A program made the translations under genes and the position numbers. This document shows, piece by piece, positions 34,172-46,641 of a DNA stretch of 64,000 nt. Position 1 is the stretch's first letter; each line of letters opens with the position of its first letter. A model generated the notes under the pieces. The model had not been told where the DNA came from. It was given only the letters and a program-made list of their open reading frames with translations, and ran no database searches. Source of the stretch: Capsicum annuum. Taxonomy: Eukaryota > Streptophyta > Magnoliopsida > Solanales > Solanaceae. The stretch is taken from NCBI RefSeq assembly GCF_002878395.1, contig NC_061120.1:116734705-116798704 (forward strand), given 5' to 3'.

Positions 34172-37100
34172 ACAAAGGGAGAGATACCCTATAACTCCCC
34201 ATTGTTTCTCATTACTTAAACACATTTAGTTTCATGCTTAAATGCTCATTATAAGCTTTGCATCAGATATCATTGCATAATGAGTCAAGTATTCATGCAT
34301 TAGATATGCATGTCTAGTAGAAAAGCTCAACTTATCAGTGTATTCACTCATGCATACATGAGGATAACTCATTCACGAATTCATGCATTAAATATGCATA
34401 TTCATTATAAGAATTCAGCTTATGAGTAGCATCAGTCGTGTGTTTCATGCATCAGATATGCATATTCAGCATGAAATCTCTGAATAATAGTAGTTCCAGT
34501 TGTATAGTCATGTTTCAGATATTTTTATCCAGTAAGTAAGTTCAGCCTGCTAGTATTGTTAGCTTAATCAGTCTCATTCGAGGATGAATGTTCCTAAGGG
34601 TGAGATACTGTAAGACCCCGCAAACACCTCTATAGTTTAAGCTTTGGAGCATGTCAAGCGGAGTGTAAATTTTACCCTAAAAGATTTTGAAGAGACTTTC
34701 CAAGTGAGAAATGTTTTGAAACATTTAGAATTTCCCTAATATCAACATTTTGTTATGAAGAGAATTGAATAAGCTTTTCGTAGATACCAAATTCGTCCAA
34801 ATCCGACACTCAGACAAAGAGTTAGAGCCATTTTAGAGAGAAAGTGTTCCACCTGGAACTTTACCGCGTCAAAGAGTCAGCCAAAATGGCAATTTTCAAA
34901 TTACAGTCCACTTTCACGATTCCACTGCATCGCGGTCTATTTCTAGTTCGCAACCAAGGTGGCAATGCGAGTTCCTCCGCATCGCACCATTAAGAATTAG
35001 TTTCACCTCTTTGAGGTTCAGTAATGATCCAGTTCATAGATACCCTATGCATCGCCTAAGATTTCTTAAGAATGTCGATGAAGTAAGTGTTCTTAGAGGG
35101 ACATAGTGTCCCAAGGGAGAGATACCCTATAACTCCCCGTTGTTTCCCATTTCTTAAAATCATTCAGTTTCATGCTTAGATGCTCATTACAAGCATTGCA
35201 TCAGATATCATTGCATAATCAGTCAAGTATTCATGCAGTAGATATGCATGTTTAGTAGAAAAGCTCAGTTTATAAGTGTATTCAGTCATGCATTCTTGAG
35301 GATAACTCAATCATAAATTCAGGCATTAGATATGCATGTCCATTATCAGAATTGAGCTTATGAGTAGCTTCAGTCGTGCATTTCATCCATCAGATATGCA
35401 TGTTCAGCATGAAATCTCTGAATAATAGTAGTTCCAGTTGTATAGTCATGCTTCACATATTCCTATCCAGTAAGTAAGTTTAGCCTGCTAGTATTCTTAG
35501 CTCAATCAGTCTCATTCGAGGATGAATATTCCCAAGGGTAAGATATTGTAAGACCCTGCAAACTCCTCTTGTAGTCTGAGCTTAGGAGCGTGTCAAGTGG
35601 GGTATAAATTTGGCCCTAAAATATTTTGAAGTGACTTCCCAAGTGAGAAATATTTTGAAACATTAAGAATTTCCCTAATATCAACTTTTTGTTATGAAGA
35701 GAAATTGAATAAGCTTTTTGTAGATACCAAATTCGTCGAAATCCAACACTCGGACAATGAGTTAGAGCGATTTTATCGAGACACTGTGCCACCTGGAACT
35801 TTACCGCATCGCAGAGTCAGCTAAAATGAAAATTGTCAAATTACAGTCCCCTTTTGCAATGCCACCGCATCACGGTCTCTTTCCAGTTCACAAGTAAGGT
35901 GGCAATGCGAGTTCCTCCAATTCACACCATTATGCATTTGTTTCACTTCTCTGAGGTTCAGTAATGATACAGTTCATAGATGCCCAATGCATCGCCTAAG
36001 ATTTCTAAAGAATATCGGTGAAGTAAGTATTCCTAGAGGGACACAGTGTCGCAAGAGAGAGATACCCTATAACTCCCCGTTGTTTCCTATTTATTAAACT
36101 CATTAAGTTATGCGCTCAAATGCTCATTATAAGCTTTGCATCAGATATCATTGCATAGTCAGTCAAGTATTCATGCATTAGATATGCATGTTTAGTAGAA
36201 AAGCTTAGTTTATCAGTGTATTCTGTCATGCATTCATAAAGATAACTCAATCACAAATTCATGCATTAGATATGCATGTCCATTATAAGAATTCAGCTTA
36301 TGAGTAGCTTTAGTCATGCATTTCATGCGTCAGATATACATGTTAAGCATGAAATCTCTGAGTAACGGTAGTTTTAGTTGTATAGTCATGTTTCAGATAT
36401 TCCGATCCAGTAAGTAAGTTCAGCCTGCTAGTGTTCTTTGCTTAATCCATCTCATTCGAGAATGAATATTCCCAAGAGTGAGATATTGTAAGACACCGCA
36501 AACTCCTCTTGTAGTCTGAGCTTTGGAGTGTGTCAAGTAGAGTCTAAATTTGGCCCTAAAAGATTTTGAAGTGACATCCCAAGTGAGACATATTATGAAA
36601 CATTTATAATTTCCCTAATATCAACTTTTTGTTATGAAGAGAATTGAATAAGCTTTTCGTAGATACCAAATTCGTCCAAATACGACACTTACAAAAAAAG
36701 TTAAAGCTATGTTAGTGAGAAAGTGTGCCACCTGGCACTTTACCTCATCGCAGAGTCGGCAAAAATTGTAATTGTCAAATTACAGTCCGCTTTCGCGGTG
36801 CCACCACAACGCGGTCTCTTTCCAGTTTGTAGCTAAGGTAGCAATGTGAGTTTCTCCGCGTCGCACTATTAAGCCTTAGTTTCACCTCTCTGAGGTTCAG
36901 TAATGATCCAGTTCGTAGATTCCCTATGTATCACCTAAGATTTCTCAAGAATGTCGGTAAAGTAAGTATTCTTAGAGGGACATAGTATCCCAAGGGAGAG
37001 ATACCCTATAACTCCCTATTGTTTCCCATTCTTTAAAATCATTCAGTTTCATACTCAGATGCTTATTGTAAACTTTGCATCAGATATCATTGCATAATCA

Positions 37101-40100
37101 GTCAAGTATTTATGCATTAGATATGCATGTTCAGTAGAAAAGCTCAGTTTATCAGTGTATTCAGTCATGCATTCATGATGATAACTCAGTCACAGATTCA
37201 TGCATTAGATATGCATGTCCATTATGTGAATTCAGCTTATGAGTAGCTTTATTCATGCATTTCATGCATCAGATATGCTTGTTCAGCATGAAATCTCTGA
37301 ATAACAGTAGTTCCAGTTGTATAGTCATGTTTTAGATATTCCTATCTAGTAAGTAAGTTTAGCCTGCTAGTATTCTTTTCTTAATCAGTCTCATTGGAGG
37401 ATGAATGTTCCCAAGAGTGAGATATTGTAAGACCCCGCAAACTCCTCTTGTAGTCTGAGCTTTGGAGCGTGTCAAGTGGAGTGTAAATTTGGCCATAAAA
37501 GATTTTGAAGTTACATCCCAAGTGAGAAATATTTTGAAACAATTATAATTTTGTTAATATTAACTTTTTTTAATGAAGAGAATTAAATAAGCTTTTCGTA
37601 GATACCAAATTCGTCCAAATATGACACTTGGACAAAGAGTTAGAGCTATTTTAGTGAGATAGTGTGCCACCTGGTACTTTACCGCATTGCAGAGTTAGCC
37701 AAAATGGCAATTATCAAATTGTAATCTGCTTTCGCGATGCCACCGCATCGTGGTCTCTTTTCAGTTCGCAACCAAGGTAGCAATGCGAGTTCCTCCGTGT
37801 TGCACCATTAAGCATTAGTTTCACCTCTTTGATGTTCAGTAATGATCCAATTCATAGATGCCCTTTGCATTGCCTAAGATTTCTCAAGAATGTTGGTAAA
37901 GTAAGTGTTCTTAGAGGGACATAATGTCCCAAGGAAGAGATACCCTATAACTCCACGTTGTTTCCCATTCCTTAAAGTCATTCAGTTTCATGCTCAGATG
38001 CTCATTATAAGCTTTCCATCTGATATCATTACATAATCAGTCAAGTATTCATGCATTAGATATGCATGTTCAGTAGAAAAGATCAACTTATCAGTGTATT
38101 CACTCATGCATTCATGAGGATAACTCATTCACGAATTCATGCATTAAATATGCATATTCATTATGAGAATTTGGCTTATGAGTAGCTTCAGTCGTGTGTT
38201 TCATGCATCGAATATGCATATTCAGCATGAAATCTCTGAATAACAGTTGTTCCAGTTGTGTAGTTATGTTTCAGATATTTTTATCCAGTAAGTAAGTTAG
38301 CCTGCTAGTATTCTTAGCTTAATCAGTCTCATTCGAGGATTAATGTTCCTAAGGGTGAGATATTGTAAGACCCCGCAAACTCCTCTTGTAGTCTGAGCTT
38401 TGGAGCATGTCAAGTGGAGTGTAAATTTTACCCTAAAAAATTTTGAAGTGACTTTCCAAGTAGGAAATATTTTTAAACATTTAGAATTTCCCTAATCTCA
38501 ATTTTTTGTAATGAAGAGAATTGCATAAGTTTTTCATAAATACCAAATTCATCCAAATCCGACACTTGGACAAAGAGTTAGAGCCATTTTAGTGAGAAAG
38601 TGTGCCACCTGGCACTTTACCGCATCGTAGAGTTAGCAAAAATTGCGATTATCAAATTACAGTCTGCTTTCGCAATGCAACCGCATAGCGATCACTTTCC
38701 AGTTCGCAACCAAGGTGGCAATGCTAGTTCCTCCGCGTCACACCATTAAGCATTAGTTTCACCTCTCTAAGGTTCAGTAATGATCCATTTAGTAGATGCC
38801 CTGTGCATCACCTAAGATTTCTCAAGAATGTCGGTGAAGTAAGTGTTTTTAGAGGGACATAGTGTCCCAAAGAAGCTATACCCTAAAACTCCCCATTGTT
38901 TCTCATTGCTTAAACTTATTCAGTTTCATGCTCAGATGCTCATTATAAGCTTTGCATAAGATATCATTGCATAATCAGTCAAGTATACATGCATTAGATA
39001 TGCATGTTTAGTAGAAAAGCTTAATTTTTCAGTGTATTCAGTCATGTATTCATGACGATAACTTAGTCACATATTCATGCATTAGATATGCAAGTCCATT
39101 ATGAGAATTCAGCTTATGAGTAGCTTCAGTCGTGCATTTCATGCAACAGGTATGAATGTTCAGCATAAAATCTCTGAGTAATAGTTGTTCCAGTTGTATG
39201 GTCATGTTTCAGATATTCCTATCCAATAAGTAAGTTGAACCTGCTAGTATTCATAGCTTAATCAGTCTCATTTGAGGATGAATGTTTCCAAGGGTGAGAT
39301 ATTGTAAGACCACGCAAACTCCTCTTGTAGTCTGAGCTTTGGAGCGCGTCAAGTAGAGTGTAAATTTAGCCCTAAAAGATTTTGAAGTGACATCCCAAGT
39401 CAGAAATATTTTGAAATATTTAGAATTTCCCTAATATCAACTTTTTTAAATGAAGAGAATTTAATAAGCTTTTCGTACATACCAAATTCATCAAAATTTG
39501 ACACTCAGACAAAGAGTGAGAGCCACTTTAGTGAGGCAGTATGCCACCTGGCTCTTTACCGCATTACAGAGCCAACCAAAATGGAAATTGTAAAATTATA
39601 GTCCGGTTCACGATGCCACCGCATCACAGTTTCTTTCCATTTCTCAACCAATGTAGCAATGCGAGTTCCTCCATATCGCACCATTAAGCATTAGTTTTAC
39701 CTCTCAGAGGTTCAGTAATGATCCAGTTCGTAGATGCCCTTTGCATCGCCTAAGATTTCTTAAGAATATCGGTAAAGAACGTGTTCTTAGAGGGACACAG
39801 TGTCCCAAGAGAGTGATACCCTATAACTCACCGTTGTTTCCTATTCCTTAAAATCATTCAGTTTCATGCTCAGATGCTCATTATAAGCTTTCCATCAGAT
39901 ATCTTGCATAATCGGTCAAGTATTCATGCATTAGATATGCATGTTCAGTTGAAAAGCTCAGTTATCAGTGTATTCAATTATGCATTCATTTGGATAACCC
40001 AGTCATAAATTCATGCATTAGATATGTATGTCCATTATGTGAATTCAGCTTATGAGTAGCTTCAGTCATGCATTTCATGCATCAGATATGCATGTTCTGC

Positions 40101-43096
40101 ATAAAATCTCTGAATAACAGTAGTTACAATGGTATAGTCATGTTTCAAATATTCTTATCCAGTAAGTAAGTTCACCCTGCTAGTATTCTTAGCTTAATCA
40201 GTCATATTCGAGGATGAATATTCCCGAGGGTGAGATATTGTAAGACCCCACAAAATCCTCTTGTAGTCTGAGCTTTGGAGCATGTCAAGTGGAGTGGAAA
40301 TTTGGCCGTAAAAGATTTGAAGTGACTTCCTAAGTGAGAAATATTTTGAAAAATTTAGAATTTTCCTAATCTCAACTTTTTGTAATGAAAAGAATTGAAT
40401 AAGCTTTTCGTAAATACCAAATTCATCCAAATCCAACACTCTAACAAAAAGTTAGAGCCATTTTAGTGAGAAAGTGTGCCACCTAGCACTTTACCTCATC
40501 ACAGAGTCTACCAAAATGGCGATTTTCAAATTACCGTCTGTTTTCGTGATGCCACCGGATCACGGTCTCTTTCCAGTTCGCAACCAAGGTGGCATTGAAT
40601 GTTCCTCCGCGACACACTATTAAGCATTAATTTCACCTCTCTATAGTTCAATACTGATCCAGTTTGTAGATGCCCTGTGCATCACCTAAGATTTCTCAAG
40701 AATGTCGGTGAAGTAAGTGTTTTTAGAGGGACATAGTGTCCCAAGGGAGATATACCTTATAACTCCCCGTTGTTTCCCATTCCTTAAACTCATTCAGTTT
40801 AATGCCCAAATGCTCATTATAAGCTTTGCATCAGATATCATTGAATAATCAGTCAAGTATTCATGCATTAGATATACATGTTTAGTAGAAAAGCTCAGTT
40901 TTTCAGTGTATTTATTCATGCATTCATGACGATAACTCAGTCACAAATTCAGGCACTAGATACGCATTTCCATTATGAGAATTCAGCTTATAAGTAGCTT
41001 TAGTCGTGCATTTCATATGTTAGATATGCATGTTCAACATGAAATCTCTGAGTAACAGTAGTTCCAGTTGTATAGTCATGTTTCAGATATTCCTATCCAA
41101 TAAGCAAGTTCAGCCTGCTAGTATTCTTAGCTTAATTAGTCTAATTCAAGGATGAATGTTCCCAAGGGTGAGATATTGTAAGACCCCGCAAACTCCTCTT
41201 GTAGTTTGAGCTTTGGAGCGTGTCAAGTGGAGTGGAAATTTGCCCCTAAAAGATTTTGAAGTGACATCCCAAGTGAGAAATATCTTGAAACATTTGGAAT
41301 TTTCCTAATATCAATTTTTTTATGAAAATAATTGAATAAGCTTTTCGTAGATACCAAATTCATCTAAATCTGACACTCGAACAAAGAGTTAGAGCCATTT
41401 TAGTGAGACAGTGTGCCACCTGGCACTTTACTGCATCGCAGTGTTAGCCAAAAATGGCAATTGTTCGCGATACCACCGCATCACGGTCTCTTTCCAGTTC
41501 GCAACCAAGGTAGAAATGCGAGTTTCTCCGCGTCGCACCATTGAGCATTAGTTTCACCTATCTAAGGTTCATTAATAATCCAGTTCATAGATGCCTTGTG
41601 CATCACCTAAGATTTCTCAAGAATGTCGATGAAGTAAGTGTTCTTAAAGGGACATAGTGTCCAAAGGGAGAGATACCCTATAACTCTCCATTGTTTCCCA
41701 TTCCTTAAACTCTTTCAGTTTTATGCTCAATGCTCATTATAAGCTTTGCATCAAATATCATTGCATAATCAGTCAAGTTTTCATGCATTAGATATGTATG
41801 TTCAATGGAAAAGATTACCTTATCAGTGTATTCAGTCATGCATTCATGAGGATAACTCAGTCACGAATTCATGCATTAGATATGAATGTCCATTATGAGA
41901 ATTCAGCTTATGAGTAGTTTCAGTTGTGTATTTCATGCATCTGATATGCATGTTCATTATAAGAATTTAGCTTATGAGTAGCTTTAGTCGTGCATTGCAT
42001 GCATTACATATGCATGTTCAGCATGAAATATCAGTATAACAGTAGTTCCAGTTGTATAGTCATGTTTCAGATATTTTTGTCTAGTAAGTAAGTTCAGCCT
42101 GCTAGTATTCTTAGCTTAATCAGTCTTATTCTAGTATGAATTTTTCCAAGAGGGAGATATTGTAAGACCCCGGAAACTCCTCTTGTAGTCTAAGCTTTAG
42201 AGCGTGTTAAGTGAAGTGTAAAGCTGGCCCTAAAAGATTTTGAAGTGACTTCCCAAGTGAGAAATATTTTGAAAACATTTATAATTTACCTAATATGAAC
42301 TTTTTGTTCTGAAGAGAATTGAATACGCTTTCCATTGATACCAAATTCGTCCAAATCCGACACTCAAGCAAAGAGTTAGAGCCATTCAAGTGAGATAGTG
42401 TGCCAACTGGCACTTTAGTGCATCATGAGTCATCCCAAATGGCAATTGTTAAATTTCAGTGAGCCTTCATGATGCCACCACATCGTGGTCTCTTTTCAAT
42501 TCACAACCAAGGTGGCAACACGAGTTCCTCCATGTCGCTCCATTAGGCATTAGTTTCACCTCTCCGAGATTCAGTTATGATCCAGTTCGTAGATGCCCTG
42601 TGCATCTTCTCACTTTTCTCAAGCATATTGGTAAAGTCAGTGTTCTTAGAGGGCCATAGTTTCCTTAGGGGGAGATACCCTATAACTCCCCGTTGTTTCC
42701 CATTCCTTAAACTAATTCACTTTCATGCTTAGATGCTCATTATAAGCATTGCATCAGATGTCATTTCATAATCAGTCAAGTATTCAAGCATTAGATATGC
42801 ATGTTCAGTAGAAATCTAATTTATCAGTGTATTAAATCATGCATTCATGAGGAAAACTCAATCACAAATTCATGCATCAGATATGCATGTCCATTATCAG
42901 AATTCAGCTTATGAGTAGCTTTAGTCGGGCATTTCATGCATCAAATGTGCATATTCATCATGAAATCTCAGTATAACAGTAGTTCTTGTTGTATAGTCCT
43001 GTTTCAGATATTCTTGTGCAGTAAGTAACTTAGCCTACTAGTATTCTTAGCTTAATCAGTCTCATTAGAGGACGAATGTTCCTAAGGGGGAGATAT
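34172..43096 (+). repeat. Tandem array of a ~939-bp unit built from retrotransposon 3' spacer, PPT-like block and LTR start
   Basis: The junction TGTAAGACC (or close variant) recurs at 34609, 35547, 36487, 37426, 38364, 39303, 40239, 41177, 42161 and 43097. Steps are 936-940 bp except one of 984 bp, where about 68 bp near 41890-41960 is duplicated. Each unit contains about 430 bp of spacer full of CATGCA/TGCATG words and a block gaggatgaatgttc plus a purine-rich tract. Then follow about 360 bp that match the start of the LTR at 43097, and about 130 bp (gttcagtaatgatcc to gacatagtgtccc) not present in that LTR. The array starts mid-unit at 34172. Units are clearly diverged, so it is not freshly amplified. 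Confidence 0.9.
43082..43096 (+). promoter_or_regulatory. Polypurine tract before LTR E
   Basis: ctaagggggagatat directly precedes the LTR. It is the only copy in the array with an uninterrupted five-G run; the copy at 42161 reads aagagggagat and upstream copies read ggtgag, agtgag or ggtaag. Confidence 0.7.
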
Positions 43097-46066
43097 TATA
43101 ATACCCCGCAAACTCCTCTTGTTGTCTGAGCTTTAGAGCGTCTCAAGTGAATATTTTGAAGTGACTTCCCAAGTGAGAAATATTTTTGAAACATGTAGTA
43201 TTTCCCTAATATCAAATTTTTGTTATGAAGAGAATTGAATAAGCTTTCCGTCGACACCAAATTCGTCCAAATCCGACACTCGAGCAAAGATTTAGAGTCA
43301 TTTTTTTGAGACAGTGTGCCACCTGGCACTTTAGCGCATCGTAGAGTCAGCCAAAATGGCAATTGTCAAATTCCAGTGAGCCTTCACAATGCCACCGCGT
43401 CGCTGTGTCTTTCCAGTTCGCAACCAAGGTGGAAATGTAGTTCCACCGCATCGTGCCATCAAGATGTTTCCCAATTGTCCACTTTCAAGTAAGCTAGCAC
43501 GATTATGGCTTGTCGCACTAGCATGTAAAATCGAGATTTCATTCAGGTTCTGTTTTTTAAATTTCAGGGACCCTTTGGTAATTTCCCTAAAGCCCTAATC
43601 AGTCTATACACGGGATTTAAAACCACAATAGCCAAAGTTGCTCATCTATTCTCATTACTTTATCAAGTACAAAACACACTCTATCAAAGATTGAAAACCC
43701 TAGCCCTCATTTTTCAAAAGCAATCTCAAGAATCCTTCCAAGAGTCTTCAAGAACTTTAAGAATATAGAAAACTAAGGTATGAATATGTTGATTCTTGGG
43801 TTCCTTTCACCCAAGAAGTTCAAGAATCCTTTTCTAAATTGAAGAGTATATATATTTATGAAATTTTCATGATTTTTTTTTTGTAAATAGAAATTGAAGT
43901 TCATGTTGTTGATGAGTTTTAATTCATGACTTGATTTCAAAGATCCAAGCTTTGATCCTACTATGTGACATTTATGATAAAATTCCTTCAAGTCGCATGA
44001 TATTGATGTATTCATAAAAATTTAAGTATAAAATCTGTGGTATAACCAAAGCATGCTCCCCATATGTTTGATAGAATGCTTAAGTAAAGAGAATAGTATC
44101 TTTTTAGTATGTTAAGCATGAAATCCCAGATTATGTGATAACTAATGCATGCCAAGCGTTTGTTGAAATGCCTTACTGAATGTATTATGATAAGTTGCAT
44201 GCATTCTTGTCCATGAGTATTCCTTATTGAACAACTATGAGATATTAGTATGCCTACCCTATACATTTACATGCTTATGCCATTCAAGTGATTGATGAGA
44301 TATCGTATTGACTGTGTTGTGAATGATAGTTCATTGTCATGATATTCAAGTGTGTTTCTATCTTATTAATTTATGCTAATGAGTCTTGGGCATATTTATA
44401 CCCGAAAACTGCCAAGTCAGTCTCAAGATAATCTCAGTCGTGCTATGATCTATTGAATTCAGTCAGTGACAGAACATTTAGGAAAATTCAGAAATCTCAA
44501 TACTAGTTCAATCCAGCCTCAAACATTAGTCACTTTCACACAGAAATTAAATTGATAAGTATTTCATCAGATAACGGAACTAAGTGAACTCAGTCAGATC
44601 AGTCAAGAAATATGATCTGTAACAGATTCAACTCAGTCTAAGTTCAGTTAAGAATCAGTTTAGAGTCCTTCAGTTGGAAGTAGTAACTAACAACGAGCGA
44701 GTGCAGGGATGACGACTTACCTGTTAGAGAGGCAAAGTCGTTAGCAATAATCCCTGTACTCCAAAACTATTTAGCCAGCACAGGACCAGGAGTCGTCCAT
44801 TATATTAAGGCTTGACTATCATACTGCCTTAGACTTGACTTCCTGTTCAGGGTCACCAGTAAGAGAGGCTTGACTATAGAAGAGGTCTTTACCCATCGCA
44901 TGGTATTGACAACCTTCCATCTGGGGTTATAGGTTGGACCACACCAGATCAGATTTGGGGCATGTCGGTTAAGTGAGGACTCCCACAGTTACAGTTTTAG
45001 TATTAGTTTTAAGATTAGAACTCGGAAATCAGGACTGTTAGATATTGTCATCAATCTCAATAAGGAACTCCAATAGTTCCATAGATTCATACACCACCCT
45101 CTAGATAGGCTTGGTATCACATAAATTTATTCAGTAGCAGTACCTACAGAGGTCACCCGTCAGATAAGGTTGATCTCAGTCTCAAATTCAGTTGAGTTTT
45201 CTCAATATCAGTTCTAGTGATCACCCGTTAGTTAGGCCTGATCTCAAGCTTAGTCAATCTTAATCATTATTAGAATATTTAGAGATCATCCCTCTAGATA
45301 GGTTTGATCTCAGATTCAGCTAGTCAGTATCAATTATCGGTAGGCTCAGTCATCCAGTTTACAGTATTAATAAGTATGAATATCAGCTTCAGTAGCTTCA
45401 GATATGTATAATCTCAGTATTTTCAGAAACCTCAGATTGATGGTATATTCAATATCAGTTATTAGATTCAGTCCTAGTATGCTCAGTCATAGTATGCACA
45501 GTATTTTAAGTAGTTACAGATTCTCTATATATGCTAATCCAGCTTTTGCATATCAGTCAGTTAGTTATTATTCATACATAAGTCCTTGCATTTAGCCTTA
45601 CCTCATCTACATATTTAGTATACTCCTGTACTAATATATTTGCGCTATGGTGTTTTATTTGACGCCATAGGTTCAGAAGAACAAGCCCCAGAGCACCCTT
45701 AGCAGTCCAGACTCAGTCAACAGCAGTAGACGTAGCAATGAGTTCTCATCATCTGAGGATGCTTCTTATTTCAATGCTTCATTAGATTCACTATATTATT
45801 ATTAGATGGAGTTAGTTTGGGACATGTCCAATCAACTCCACAGTTCATACAGTTATAGGCTTTTTCAGAAAGAAATATTAGTATTCAGTTTTCAGTTTGA
45901 GTATTTTAGACATTTTGAACCTTATGGAAAGTTTTCGCCACCTTTCCGTATTTATTATATTATATTATGCAGTGCTCAGGTATAGATATCAGCAAAGGGT
46001 TAACTTGTGGTCTTTCGGGGTCATGGGCATCGTGTTACGACTAAGGGGTAGTCTCGGGTCATTACA
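43097..46066 (+). repeat. Gypsy 3' LTR, element E (about 2.97 kb)
   Basis: Starts TATAATACCCCGC (array copies read TGTAAGACCCCGC) and ends CGGGTCATTACA at 46066, so the termini mirror each other. The first 360 bp are shared with the array. The part from about 44036 on matches LTR A (937 onward) and, in reverse, LTR D, including the caggtatagatatcagc tract near the end. A box like CACCCGTYAGATAGG recurs (45175, 45222, 45288 region), related to the LTR A box. It is followed by ctttt; no matching 5' LTR is in the window. Confidence 0.75.
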
Positions 46067-46641
46067 CTTTTACATAGCATGCTTTTACATTATTATAAAC
46101 CTACCAACCTAGTCTGAAAAAGGTTAAGACATAATCTATCTCGAACGCCAAAGACGAAACAAAAAACCATCAATTCTGAGATTTTACCTCATGTATTAAC
46201 CCGAAATAAGCTAAAACAAATAAGTATAACATGTATGCATCAAAAAAGCCAATGATACCCATACTGTCCACTTCTAAATTAGGGTCAAAGTGGACCCCCA
46301 AAATTGGTTTTTGAAAACGAAGGGTAAAACTAAAAGTTTTGTCAAAAAATATATTTTCCATGATTAAAGGAAACCATAGGAGAAAACCCAAATAAAAAAT
46401 AGGTTGAAATTGGGGTTTGAGAAAAAGAAAATGTTAATTTAGACCTTTCAGGCCAAAATCCCCAAATTCCGCCTTTAAATCTGAGTTTAAATATGATTTG
46501 AATAATAAAATCAAAGGAAAATAATTGAAATAGGGATTAGGAACTTACCTAAGCTTAAAATGGAAGGAAATGACCAAAAACTTGAACCCCAATCTATAAG
46601 TCTCATTTTGCGAAGTTAGCTAACGTATGCCAACATCGGAA
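46067..46641 (-). repeat. LTR-like fragment, minus orientation
   Basis: No coding features. Read on the minus strand it resembles the front part of a plant gypsy LTR (ggcttgaaagg-like, tttggggattttgg, cttccattttaagc). It lies between LTR E and the LINE start. Family unknown. Confidence 0.35.

Noticed and set aside
34172..43096. Direct repeats regular enough to suggest a CRISPR-like or other repeat-spacer array
   Set aside because: The repeats are contiguous units of about 939 bp with no unique spacers, in plant DNA, and match LTR sequence.
43096..43598. Open stretches on both strands at the array/LTR boundary
   Set aside because: They follow the repeat sequence and recur in other array units with stops; no coding signal.
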